Of a stretch of 64,000 nt of DNA, positions 57,613 to 64,000 are shown piece by piece (position 1 is the stretch's first letter; each line of letters starts with the position of its first letter). Position numbers and translations under genes: made by a program. Origin of the DNA: Pseudomonas sp. TCU-HL1. Its GTDB lineage: Bacteria; Pseudomonadota; Gammaproteobacteria; Pseudomonadales; Pseudomonadaceae. Below the pieces are notes generated by a model. That model made no database searches and had not been told where the DNA came from. It saw only the letters and a list, made by a program, of their open reading frames with translations. The stretch is taken from positions 1,674,001 through 1,738,000 of the forward strand of contig NZ_CP015992.1 of NCBI RefSeq assembly GCF_001708505.1, read 5' to 3'.

Positions 57613-58977
57613 ATGAATTTTGCCAGCGTGCAGGAAGCCCGGGATTTCCTCGAGCAGAACCCGGACATCGATGCCTTTGAACTCTTCATCCTCGACGCCA
57701 ACGGCGTACCGCGGGGCAAGCTGCTGCACCGCGACGAGGTGCTGGCCGTGTACGAAACCGGCCGCCCGTTGCCCAGCACCATCCTCGGTCTGACCATGCA
57801 CGGCGAGGATGTGGAAAACTCCGGACTGGTCTGGGAAGTGGGCGACATCGACTGCCGCGCCTACCCGCTGGAGGGCAGCCTGGTGCGCCTGCCCTGGCGC
57901 AAGATGCCCACCGCCGCCCTGCAGGTCTGCATGCATCCGCAGGAAGGCATGCCCGCTGCCATCGCCGATCCGCGCCATGTATTGGTGGAAGTGATCGATC
58001 GCCTCAAGGCCGACGGCTACCACCCGGTGATGGCCTGCGAGCTGGAGTTCTACCTGCTGGACCAGAAGCGCGATGCTAATGGCCGCCCGCAACCGGCGCT
58101 GGACGCCGACGGTCATCGCCCGCGCAGCACCCAGGTTTATGGCCTGCGCGAACTGGAGCAGATCGAGCCGTTCCTCGCTGACCTGTACGCCGCCTGCAAA
58201 GCCCAAGGCATTCCGGCACGCACCGCCATTTCCGAGTACGCCCCGGGCCAGGTGGAAATCACCCTGGAGCATGGCGATGCCCTGGAAGCGATGGATCAGG
58301 CCGTGCGCTACAAGCGCCTGGTCAAGGGCGTGGCCCATGCCCACGGCATGCAAGCCTGCTTCATGGCCAAGCCGTTCGCCGAGATCGCCGGCACCGGCAT
58401 GCACATGCACGTCAGCCTGGCCGATGCCGAGGGCCGCAACCTGTTCGCCAGCGAGGACCCTGCCGGCACGCCGCTGTTGCGCCAGGCGGTGGGCGGCATG
58501 CTCGAAAGCCTGCTGGATTCGCTGCTGCTGTTCTGCCCCAACGCCAACTCCTACCGCCGCTTCCAGGCCAACAGCTACGCGCCCCTGGCGCCGACCTGGG
58601 GTGTGGATAACCGCACCGTTAGCCTGCGTGTGCCGGGTGGCCCGGCCAACAGTCGGCACATCGAGCATCGTATCTGTGGCGCTGACGCCAACCCCTACCT
58701 GGCCGCTGCTGCCATCCTTGCCGGCATCCATCGCGGCATCCGCGAGACTATCGATCCGGGCGACCCGGTGGAAGGCAACGGCTACGCCCAGGCCAAAGAG
58801 CTGCTGCCCACCGACTGGCTCACTTCGCTGCGCGCCCTGGAGCACTCCAGCTGGGCCCGCGATGCCTTCGGCACGGCTTTCCTCGGCGTCTACCTGGCCG
58901 TGAAGCGCGCCGAGTACCGCCAGTTCATGTCCGAAGTCGGTGAGCAGGACTGGCGCTGGTACCTGAACCAGGCTTGA
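57613..58977 (+). CDS. puuA: Gamma-glutamylputrescine synthetase-type glutamine synthetase homologue
   Basis: The 454-residue cytosolic ATP-dependent ligase has the glutamine synthetase fold with metal and ATP motifs (ACELEFYLLD, APGQVEITLEHGDALEAMDQAV, then AGTGMHMHVSL and RRFQANSYAPLAPTWGVDNR) but lacks the adenylylation Tyr loop of GlnA. Pseudomonas has many such paralogues that glutamylate putrescine or other polyamines. The FAD oxidase gene directly downstream supports the Puu-type route. GAGAGCG precedes the ATG. Which amine it prefers is not clear. Confidence 0.86.
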   Translation: MNFASVQEARDFLEQNPDIDAFELFILDANGVPRGKLLHRDEVLAVYETGRPLPSTILGLTMHGEDVENSGLVWEVGDIDCRAYPLEGSLVRLPWRKMPTAALQVCMHPQEGMPAAIADPRHVLVEVIDRLKADGYHPVMACELEFYLLDQKRDANGRPQPALDADGHRPRSTQVYGLRELEQIEPFLADLYAACKAQGIPARTAISEYAPGQVEITLEHGDALEAMDQAVRYKRLVKGVAHAHGMQACFMAKPFAEIAGTGMHMHVSLADAEGRNLFASEDPAGTPLLRQAVGGMLESLLDSLLLFCPNANSYRRFQANSYAPLAPTWGVDNRTVSLRVPGGPANSRHIEHRICGADANPYLAAAAILAGIHRGIRETIDPGDPVEGNGYAQAKELLPTDWLTSLRALEHSSWARDAFGTAFLGVYLAVKRAEYRQFMSEVGEQDWRWYLNQA

Positions 58978-59004
58978 GCCGGCGAACGACCGTCCGTTTC
59001 TGTT

Positions 59005-59037
59005 TGTGGGAGCGAATTCATTCGCGAATCGCTCCCC
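59005..59037. repeat. Palindromic repeat between puuA and puuB homologues
   Basis: tgtgggagcgaattcattcg followed by cgaatcgctcccc is a shortened copy of the 2001-2043 class, within the 97-bp gap. It could trim or stabilise the shared message. Confidence 0.65.
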
Positions 59038-59074
59038 GGTATTGAAGGCCCCTGTGGCCAAGAAGGATCCACCC

Positions 59075-60388
59075 ATGACCGCTGCAATCAAACACCCGCT
59101 GCCCGCTGTCGAACGCGCGCCTTCCTATTACTCCGCGACGCTCAACGAGGAGACGGCCTATCCCACCCTCGAAGGGGAGGTAAATGTCGATGTCGCCATC
59201 ATCGGTGGCGGGTTCACCGGCGTGGCCACGGCGGTGGAGATGGCCGAGCGCGGCTACAAGGTGGCGCTGGTGGAAACCCACAAGATCGGCTGGGGCGCTA
59301 CGGGGCGCAACGGTGGTCAGGTCACCGGCAGCCTCTCCGGCGATGCGGCCATGCGCAAGCAGATGAGCCGCTTTCTCGGCAAGGATGTGGATAACTTCAT
59401 CTGGTACCTGCGCTGGCGCGGTCACGAAATCATCAAGAATCGCGTGGCTAAGTACGGCATCCAGTGCGACCTCAAGCATGGCCACCTGCATGCGGCCATG
59501 AAACCCTCCCACATGGACGAACTGAAGGGGTCCTATGAGGAAGCCGTGCGTCGTGGCATGGCGGACGATGTGACCCTGCTGGACGCCGCCGGCGTGCGCG
59601 AGCACCTGGATTCCGATCTCTACATCGGCGCCATCAAGAACACCCGCAACATGCACCTGCACCCGCTGAACCTGTGCATCGGCGAAGCCAAGGCCGCCGC
59701 CAGCCTGGGCGCGCTGATCTTCGAACACTCCGAAGTGCAGGACATCATCCACGGCGACCGTCCGGCGGTGATCACCAGCCGCGGCCGGATCAACGCCCAG
59801 CAGGTGCTGCTGGCCGGCGATGTCTACCACAAGCTGGAGCGCAAGAAACTCAAGGGCATGATCTTCCCGGCCATGGGCGGCATCGTCACCACCAAGCCTC
59901 TGGGCGAGCTTGCGAAAGCGATCAATCCGCAGGACCTGGCCGTCTACGACTGCCGCTTCGTGCTCGACTACTACCGCATGACCGGCGACGGCCGCCTGCT
60001 GTTCGGCGGTGGTGCGAACTACTCCGGGCGCGATTCCCGTGACATCGAAGCCGAGCTGCGTCCTTGCATCGAACGCACCTTCCCGAAGCTCAAGGGCGTG
60101 GAAATCGACTTCAAGTGGAGCTGCGCCATGGGCATCGTCATCAACCGCATTCCGCAGTTGGGCAAGCTGTCGAAGAACGTCTGGTACTGCCAGGGCTACT
60201 CCGGCCACGGCGTGGCGACGACCCACATCATGGGCGAAGTCATGGCCAACGCCATGAGTGGCAGCCTGGAAAAGTTCGACACCTTCGCCCAGTGCCAGCA
60301 CATCCGCGTGCCGCTGAGCGAACGCCTGGGCAACCACATGCTCTCCGTCGGCATGTGGTACTACCAATTGATGGAAAAGCTGCGCTGA
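59075..60388 (+). CDS. puuB: Gamma-glutamylputrescine oxidase-type FAD oxidoreductase
   Basis: The 437-residue flavoprotein has an N-terminal Rossmann motif (VDVAIIGGGFTGVATAVEMAERG) and the DAO blocks GWGATGRNGGQVTGSLSG and GYSGHGVATTHIMGEVMANAMSG seen in PuuB. It would oxidise gamma-glutamylputrescine or a similar glutamylated amine to the aldehyde, releasing NH3 and H2O2. The ATG at 59075 follows AAGAAGGA; an upstream in-frame GTG falls inside the palindromic repeat. Together with the preceding ligase it forms half of a Puu pathway; PuuC and PuuD functions must lie elsewhere. Confidence 0.87.
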   Translation: MTAAIKHPLPAVERAPSYYSATLNEETAYPTLEGEVNVDVAIIGGGFTGVATAVEMAERGYKVALVETHKIGWGATGRNGGQVTGSLSGDAAMRKQMSRFLGKDVDNFIWYLRWRGHEIIKNRVAKYGIQCDLKHGHLHAAMKPSHMDELKGSYEEAVRRGMADDVTLLDAAGVREHLDSDLYIGAIKNTRNMHLHPLNLCIGEAKAAASLGALIFEHSEVQDIIHGDRPAVITSRGRINAQQVLLAGDVYHKLERKKLKGMIFPAMGGIVTTKPLGELAKAINPQDLAVYDCRFVLDYYRMTGDGRLLFGGGANYSGRDSRDIEAELRPCIERTFPKLKGVEIDFKWSCAMGIVINRIPQLGKLSKNVWYCQGYSGHGVATTHIMGEVMANAMSGSLEKFDTFAQCQHIRVPLSERLGNHMLSVGMWYYQLMEKLR

Positions 60389-60410
60389 CCGAATTGTTGT
60401 GCGTCTTTAC

Positions 60411-60436
60411 AGCCGGCTCAGTGCCGGCTTCTTTTT
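60411..60436 (+). terminator. Terminator after puuB
   Basis: AGCCGGC-TCAGT-GCCGGCT followed by TCTTTTT forms a clear rho-independent terminator 22 bases after the stop codon. Confidence 0.88.
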
Positions 60437-60478
60437 GCCTGTGGATTGGGGCGATTCAATCGTCGGGCAGCCAGTGTA

Positions 60479-60554
60479 GGGTGGAAATCGCTTTTCATTT
60501 CCACCATCCCGGCCAGGCTGGACGCAAATGGTGGATAAAAGAGCGTTATCCACC
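60479..60554. repeat. Tandem pair of small palindromes
   Basis: Two hairpins follow each other: ggtggaaatcgcttttcatt closed by tccacc, and ggtggataaaagagcgttat closed by ccacc. Both belong to a GGTGGA..TCCACC class found between Pseudomonas genes. Confidence 0.65.
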
Positions 60555-60563
60555 CGAACTGTT

Positions 60564-60654
60564 TGTGGAGCGATTTCAATCGCGATGCAGCTAGAACCTG
60601 CCGTTGCAGAAGGAGTCCGGTGCGCGGGCTTTCGCGAATGAATTCGCTCCCACA
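60564..60654. repeat. Composite palindromic repeat downstream of puuB
   Basis: The outer ends are tgtggagcgatttcaatcgc and gaatgaattcgctcccaca, with an inner ctgcc/gcag hairpin. It belongs to the 2001-2043 family and resembles the composite at 3610-3708 in having extra sequence between the arms. Confidence 0.65.
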
Positions 60655-60675
60655 GAGATGCCTATGCGCCCAAAC

Positions 60676-60698
60676 AAAAAGCCCCGCATTGCGGGGCT
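60676..60698 (-). terminator. Terminator of the PA3496-like gene
   Basis: On the minus strand GCCCCGC-AAT-GCGGGGC is followed by TTTTTG, a clean terminator 18 bases after the stop codon. Confidence 0.9.
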
Positions 60699-60715
60699 TC
60701 GTCAGAAGGCGTCGA

Positions 60716-60895
60716 TCACAGATCGAAGTCGTAGTCGGAAAGCTGCTTCTGCAGGCGCCGCTCTTCGAGGTAGTTGTCGATGATGCGGCGCTTGGTCAGG
60801 TTGGTTTTCGCGGTTTCTGCCGGGGCTTCCGACTCTTCGGCATCCTCGGAAACGAATTCTTCTTCGAGCTCGATATCGTCTTTGGCTGTGCTCAT
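60716..60895 (-). CDS. PA3496-family small acidic protein
   Basis: The 59-residue protein has an acidic N-terminal half (DDIELEEEFVSEDAEESEAPAE) and a basic helical tail (KRRIIDNYLEERRLQKQLSDYDFDL). This matches the small gene that follows nth in Pseudomonas (PA3496), annotated as a putative envelope-integrity protein. The place beside nth fits. The start at 60895 gives MSTAKDD; an upstream in-frame Met at 60910 is less likely. The function is not established. Confidence 0.85.
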   Translation of the reverse strand: MSTAKDDIELEEEFVSEDAEESEAPAETAKTNLTKRRIIDNYLEERRLQKQLSDYDFDL

Positions 60896-61002
60896 AAGGT
60901 CACTCCACAAAGCGGGACGCTATTGGCGCACCTTATAAACGCAAAGCAGAGGTCGGTAAAAAAGATTTTTTCAATCGGATACTTGAGTGAATCAATAGGT
61001 TT

Positions 61003-61641
61003 TCAATCGTCAGACGTCTTGGCCTTGTACTCGCACAAATCCTCGATGCGGCATGCACCACAGCGCGGTTTGCGGGCCACGCAAACGTAGCGGCCATGCA
61101 GGATCAGCCAGTGGTGGGCGTCCAGCAGGAATTCCTTGGGCACGAATTTCAGCAATTTCTTCTCCACCTCCAGCACGTTCTTGCCGGGGGCGATGCCGGT
61201 GCGGTTGCTGACCCGGAAGATGTGCGTGTCCACTGCCATGGTCGGCTGGCGGAAGGCGGTGTTGAGCACCACGTTGGCCGTCTTGCGGCCGACGCCGGGC
61301 AGCGCTTCGAGGTCCTCGCGATTGTCCGGCACCTGACTACCGTGTTTCTCGATGAGGATGCGGCAGGTCTCGATGACGTTCTTGGCCTTGCTGTTGAACA
61401 GGCCGATGGTCTTGATGTACTCGGACAGGCCTTCCACGCCCAGGGCATGGATGGCCTCCGGCGTATTGGCCACGGGATAGAGTTTGGCGGTGGCCTTGTT
61501 CACGCCCACGTCCGTGGCCTGTGCCGAAAGGATGACCGCGATCAGCAACTCGAAGGGCGTGCTGTAGGCCAGTTCGGTGGTGGGGTTGGGGTCGTCGTCG
61601 TGGAGGCGGCGGAAAATTTCGTAGCGTTTTGCGGCGTTCAT
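61003..61641 (-). CDS. nth: Endonuclease III
   Basis: The 212-residue DNA glycosylase/AP lyase removes oxidised pyrimidines. The helix-hairpin-helix with the catalytic Lys (LPGVGRKTANVVL), the catalytic Asp in AVDTHIFRV, and the C-terminal [4Fe-4S] cluster CVARKPRCGACRIEDLC (C-x6-C-x2-C-x5-C) are all intact. Its ATG overlaps the end of rnfE. The rnf-nth arrangement is conserved in gamma-proteobacteria. Confidence 0.96.
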   Translation of the reverse strand: MNAAKRYEIFRRLHDDDPNPTTELAYSTPFELLIAVILSAQATDVGVNKATAKLYPVANTPEAIHALGVEGLSEYIKTIGLFNSKAKNVIETCRILIEKHGSQVPDNREDLEALPGVGRKTANVVLNTAFRQPTMAVDTHIFRVSNRTGIAPGKNVLEVEKKLLKFVPKEFLLDAHHWLILHGRYVCVARKPRCGACRIEDLCEYKAKTSDD

Positions 61642-62210
61642 TGGGAATCAGCAGTCCGGTTGGTCAGGCGGCGCCAAAGCGCCAGTAGCGTACCTAGCAG
61701 GATAAAGGCTCCGGGCGCAAGGGCGAACAGGGGAAGGCCATCGGCGCCGAACTGGATAGTCCAGCCCAGCGTGGCAGGGCCCAGCAGCCAGTCGACGTGT
61801 GCGAGCAGACTGGCGTGGCCAAGGGCTTCGCGCAGGGCTCCGAGCAGCAGGGCAAGCACGGCGAAGGCCGTTCCCGCGCGCAGGCCGTCGAGGGTGTCCG
61901 TAGTGTCTTCGGTGGCGAGTTGCAGGCAGGGCAAAACCAGCAGGTAGGGGAAAGGGCCGAGGGCGCGGTGCAGTTCATAGGCGCCGGCTTGTAACAGCAA
62001 GGTGGCCAGGCTCGCCAGCAAGGCGGACAGCAGCACGGCGCCGAGCCAGTAAGCCGGACCTTCCAGCTGCCGCCGCAACGCCGGCAGGGCCAAGCCGAAA
62101 AGCATCAGCACGGGTAGTCCGGCGAGTGCCAGGCCGACGCCTTTGATCAACAGGTCAGTGGCGCCGATGAGCAGGGCCAGGCCGGTCAGACCGAGGTGGC
62201 GTGCTTTCAT
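61638..62210 (-). CDS. rnfE: RnfE-like subunit of the Rnf electron-transport complex, short and divergent
   Basis: The 190-residue inner-membrane protein sits in the rnfE slot and has about six spans. Similarity to usual RnfE (about 220-240 residues) is weak: the best match is LGALREALGHASLL and LPLFALAPGAFILLGTLLAL. The N-terminal LLGLCPLL-type segment, which carries a cluster-ligand Cys, reads LGLTGLALL here, so that Cys appears to be Thr; one Cys remains in LVLPCLQLA. Either the subunit has diverged or the complex works differently. ATGA-type overlaps link it to rnfG and nth. The start at 62210 is the first good Met. Confidence 0.75.
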   Translation of the reverse strand: MKARHLGLTGLALLIGATDLLIKGVGLALAGLPVLMLFGLALPALRRQLEGPAYWLGAVLLSALLASLATLLLQAGAYELHRALGPFPYLLVLPCLQLATEDTTDTLDGLRAGTAFAVLALLLGALREALGHASLLAHVDWLLGPATLGWTIQFGADGLPLFALAPGAFILLGTLLALWRRLTNRTADSQ

Positions 62211-62815
62211 GGCGCCGTCCCTCCGAGCAGCAGCGCGCGGTGGCCATCGAAGAACTGCAGGGCGTGCTGGATGGCACTGACCACGGCGCGGGAGGTGATG
62301 GTGGCGCCGGCGATCTGGTCGAACTCGCCCTTGTCGGCCTTTACCCGCCATTCTGCTTCCGGGTGGCCGGCCAGGGACACGTCGCTGAACAGCGCAAGCC
62401 AATGGCTGCGCGCCGGTTCGATGCGGTCGCCGATTCCGGGTGTTTCGCGGTGGCCGAGCACCTTGGTGGCCAGCAGGCGCCCGTCCGGACGTATCGCCAG
62501 CAGCAGGCGAATCGGCCCCTCGTAGCCTTTGGCGGTGGCCGGCAGCAGCACGGCGACCGGGGTGCCATCGCGGGTCGCCAGCCAGGCTTGCGTGGGCGCC
62601 GGGTTGCCCAGCAGCTCATGGGCAGGCAAGGCGATGGGTTGGGCCAGGGGATGGTTGTCATAGCTGCCGGGGGGCAGCAGGTCGAGCAGGGCGCGCTCGT
62701 CGGCGGCCTGGCGTTCGGCCTCGATACGGTCGGCGAACAGTTGGCTGGCGGCGATCAGTACGATCAGACCGAAGCCCGCCAGCACGGCCAGTAGCAGCAG
62801 GCCGCGGCCCTTCAC
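62207..62815 (-). CDS. rnfG: Rnf complex FMN subunit
   Basis: The 202-residue protein has an N-terminal span (LLLLAVLAGFGLIVLIAAS) and a periplasmic FMN-binding domain. The covalent-FMN motif is AGATIT within FDQIAGATITSRAVV, with the Thr that links the flavin through phosphate. It carries electrons between RnfD and other subunits on the periplasmic face. It overlaps both neighbours by four bases. Length is typical. Confidence 0.9.
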   Translation of the reverse strand: MKGRGLLLLAVLAGFGLIVLIAASQLFADRIEAERQAADERALLDLLPPGSYDNHPLAQPIALPAHELLGNPAPTQAWLATRDGTPVAVLLPATAKGYEGPIRLLLAIRPDGRLLATKVLGHRETPGIGDRIEPARSHWLALFSDVSLAGHPEAEWRVKADKGEFDQIAGATITSRAVVSAIQHALQFFDGHRALLLGGTAP

Positions 62816-63819
62816 GGCTGCGCTTCCTGGCTACGGGGTGCGAAACGATCCAGGGCGGGCACGAGCAGGTTCATCAGCAGGATCGCGAAGGCCATGCCGT
62901 CGGCATAGCCGCCCCAGGTGCGAATCACATAGAGCAGCAGCCCGGCGCCGATGCCGAACAGAAAGCGGCCACGGTCGCTGGCGGCACCGGAGACGGGTTC
63001 GGTCGCAATGAAGAACGCGCCGAGCATGGTGGCGCCACTGAACAGGTGGAAGAGCGGCGAACCGTTGGAGTCGGAGCCGGACCCGTTCCAGCAAAAGAGG
63101 CTGGCGATGAAAAGGCCGGACAGCAGGCCCACGGGCGCGTGCCAGCGGATGACCTTGCGTTGCAGCAGGAGCAGTCCACCGAGCAGGAAGGCAAGGTTGA
63201 CCCACTCCGATCCGCGTCCGCCAAGGCTGCCAAAGGCGAGGTGGCCCTCGAAGAGCTCGGAGATGGTCAGGCGATCGTTGTGTTTGAGGCTGTCCAGCGC
63301 GGTGGCCTGGCTCCAGCCATCCACCAGCCCGCTGCCCAGGCCCAGAACCTGTTGCAGGGATTCACCCAGTCCGGGGTGCTGGCCGGGCGTTGGCCACTGG
63401 TTGAGGTGGGCGGGAAAGGCCACCAGTACCAGCGCATAGCCGAGCATCGCGGGATTGAACGGGTTCTGGCCGAAGCCGCCGAACAGCGCCTTGCCGAACA
63501 GCAGGGCGAAGGCGCAGGCGCAGGCGGTCAGCCACCAGGGCGAGTAAGGCGGCAGCGCGAGGGCCAGCAGGGTCGCGCTGACCAGGGCACTGCCTTCGCC
63601 CAGCAGCGGTTGATTGAGCAGCGATGCCGCAGGCACCGCAGGCTGTTGCCGCAGGCGGCGTACCAGGGCTTCGCAGGCGACGGCGGCAGGAAGTGCTACC
63701 AGCAACTGCAACACGCTGCCCCAGCCGTACTGCCAGAACAGTGCCAGCAGGCCCGGCAGACAGGCGACCAGCACCAGTTGCATGCTGGGGCGCGGGTCGA
63801 AGGCCGGGCGAGTGGTCAT
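62812..63819 (-). CDS. rnfD: Rnf complex membrane flavoprotein subunit
   Basis: The 335-residue inner-membrane protein has about nine to ten spans and the covalent-FMN site LFSGATMLGAFFIATEPVSGA, along with FGGFGQNPFNPAMLGYALVLVAFP. It is part of the ion-translocating channel of the complex, which couples NADH and ferredoxin redox to an ion gradient. It starts 13 bases after the rnfC stop on the minus strand and overlaps rnfG. Confidence 0.93.
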   Translation of the reverse strand: MTTRPAFDPRPSMQLVLVACLPGLLALFWQYGWGSVLQLLVALPAAVACEALVRRLRQQPAVPAASLLNQPLLGEGSALVSATLLALALPPYSPWWLTACACAFALLFGKALFGGFGQNPFNPAMLGYALVLVAFPAHLNQWPTPGQHPGLGESLQQVLGLGSGLVDGWSQATALDSLKHNDRLTISELFEGHLAFGSLGGRGSEWVNLAFLLGGLLLLQRKVIRWHAPVGLLSGLFIASLFCWNGSGSDSNGSPLFHLFSGATMLGAFFIATEPVSGAASDRGRFLFGIGAGLLLYVIRTWGGYADGMAFAILLMNLLVPALDRFAPRSQEAQP

Positions 63820-63831
63820 GGCCGCGGGGCG

Positions 63832-64000
63832 TCAGGGCAGTTCGGCCAGGGCTCGCTCGGCCTTGGCAAGGCGGTCGCGGGCCTGGGCCAGGACGGCCGG
63901 GTCGATGTCGGGCTGGCGCTCCAGCTTGCTGACGTCGGCGCGGGCGTAGGCCAGTTCGGTCTTCAGGGCGCGCACGGCGGGGTCCACGGGGCGCTTGTCG
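63832..64000 (-). CDS. rnfC: Rnf complex subunit C, C-terminal end
   Basis: The frame enters from the right edge and ends at 63832. The visible 55 residues (DPAVRALKTELAYARADVSKLERQPDIDPAVLAQARDRLAKAERALAELP) are the Ala/Lys/Glu-rich helical tail typical of long RnfC proteins of gamma-proteobacteria. The flavin, NADH and Fe-S domains lie outside the window. Its place before rnfD supports the call. Confidence 0.85.
   Translation of the reverse strand, partial: DKRPVDPAVRALKTELAYARADVSKLERQPDIDPAVLAQARDRLAKAERALAELP

Noticed and set aside
2001..60654. Repeated palindromes as a CRISPR array
   Set aside because: The copies are kilobases apart, sit singly between genes and have no regular spacers; no cas genes are present.

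Overview
The window looks like a chromosomal segment of a Pseudomonas species, of the resinovorans/nitroreducens/citronellolis sort rather than P. aeruginosa itself. The reasons are high GC with strongly GC3-biased codons, a PhaG-type acyl thioesterase, the order rnfC-D-G-E-nth followed by a PA3496-type small gene, a phosphatidylcholine synthase, a DUF2388 protein, and many short palindromic intergenic repeats typical of the genus. The species is inferred, not proven. I see no prophage, integrase, IS transposase or CRISPR array. The accessory character comes from catabolic islands, one MITE-like element and several decayed genes.

Layout. 1-2.7 kb: start of an RND adaptor gene, a Bcr/CflA drug transporter coupled to a 46-codon gene, and a Phd/VapC toxin-antitoxin pair with a palindromic operator. 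2.8-3.5 kb: a decayed chimera of a BCCT transporter and a VOC gene. 3.7-9.8 kb: csiR, glaH (csiD), lhgO, gabD and gabT, which together turn 5-aminovalerate or GABA into glutarate or succinate and send glutarate through L-2-hydroxyglutarate to 2-oxoglutarate. 10.3-23 kb: a LysR gene, an amino-acid ABC importer and a hydroxyproline-type pathway (DHDPS-like deaminase, two proline-racemase-family enzymes, D-amino-acid dehydrogenase, aldehyde dehydrogenase), followed by two paralogous GntR regulators around an EamA exporter.

23.4-39.3 kb is the most striking region. It holds a PLP gamma-elimination enzyme, an amino-acid permease, a threonine-synthase-like protein, an Lrp regulator, an ACT-less homoserine dehydrogenase, an aldehyde dehydrogenase, a RidA protein, a class III aminotransferase, a polar amino-acid ABC importer, a C45 Ntn-hydrolase and an RpiR regulator. 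The simplest reading is a catabolic route running gamma-substituted amino acid -> homoserine -> aspartate semialdehyde -> aspartate. That matches the published logic of canavanine gamma-lyase pathways in Pseudomonas and rhizobia; plain homoserine use is the main alternative. A 488-bp MITE-like element with 24-bp terminal inverted repeats sits inside this locus, in the tail of a terminator.

39.3-49.8 kb: a GlcG/HbpS-like secreted protein with a FixJ-type two-component system and two matching palindromes, a DUF4157 protein, a periplasmic binding-type protein, a methyltransferase, a LysR gene divergent from an NCS1 permease and a nitrilase-family amidase, small secreted proteins, an orphan antitoxin-like regulator and tRNA-Gly(CCC). 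49.9-56.2 kb: phaG, rsuA, a CWC protein, pcs, and a three-gene unit of CHASE2 membrane protein, small periplasmic protein and M48 lipoprotein. 56.6-64 kb: a CMD/cupin pseudogene chimera, a gamma-glutamylputrescine synthetase and oxidase pair, a PA3496-type gene, nth and the end of the rnf operon, whose RnfE looks divergent.
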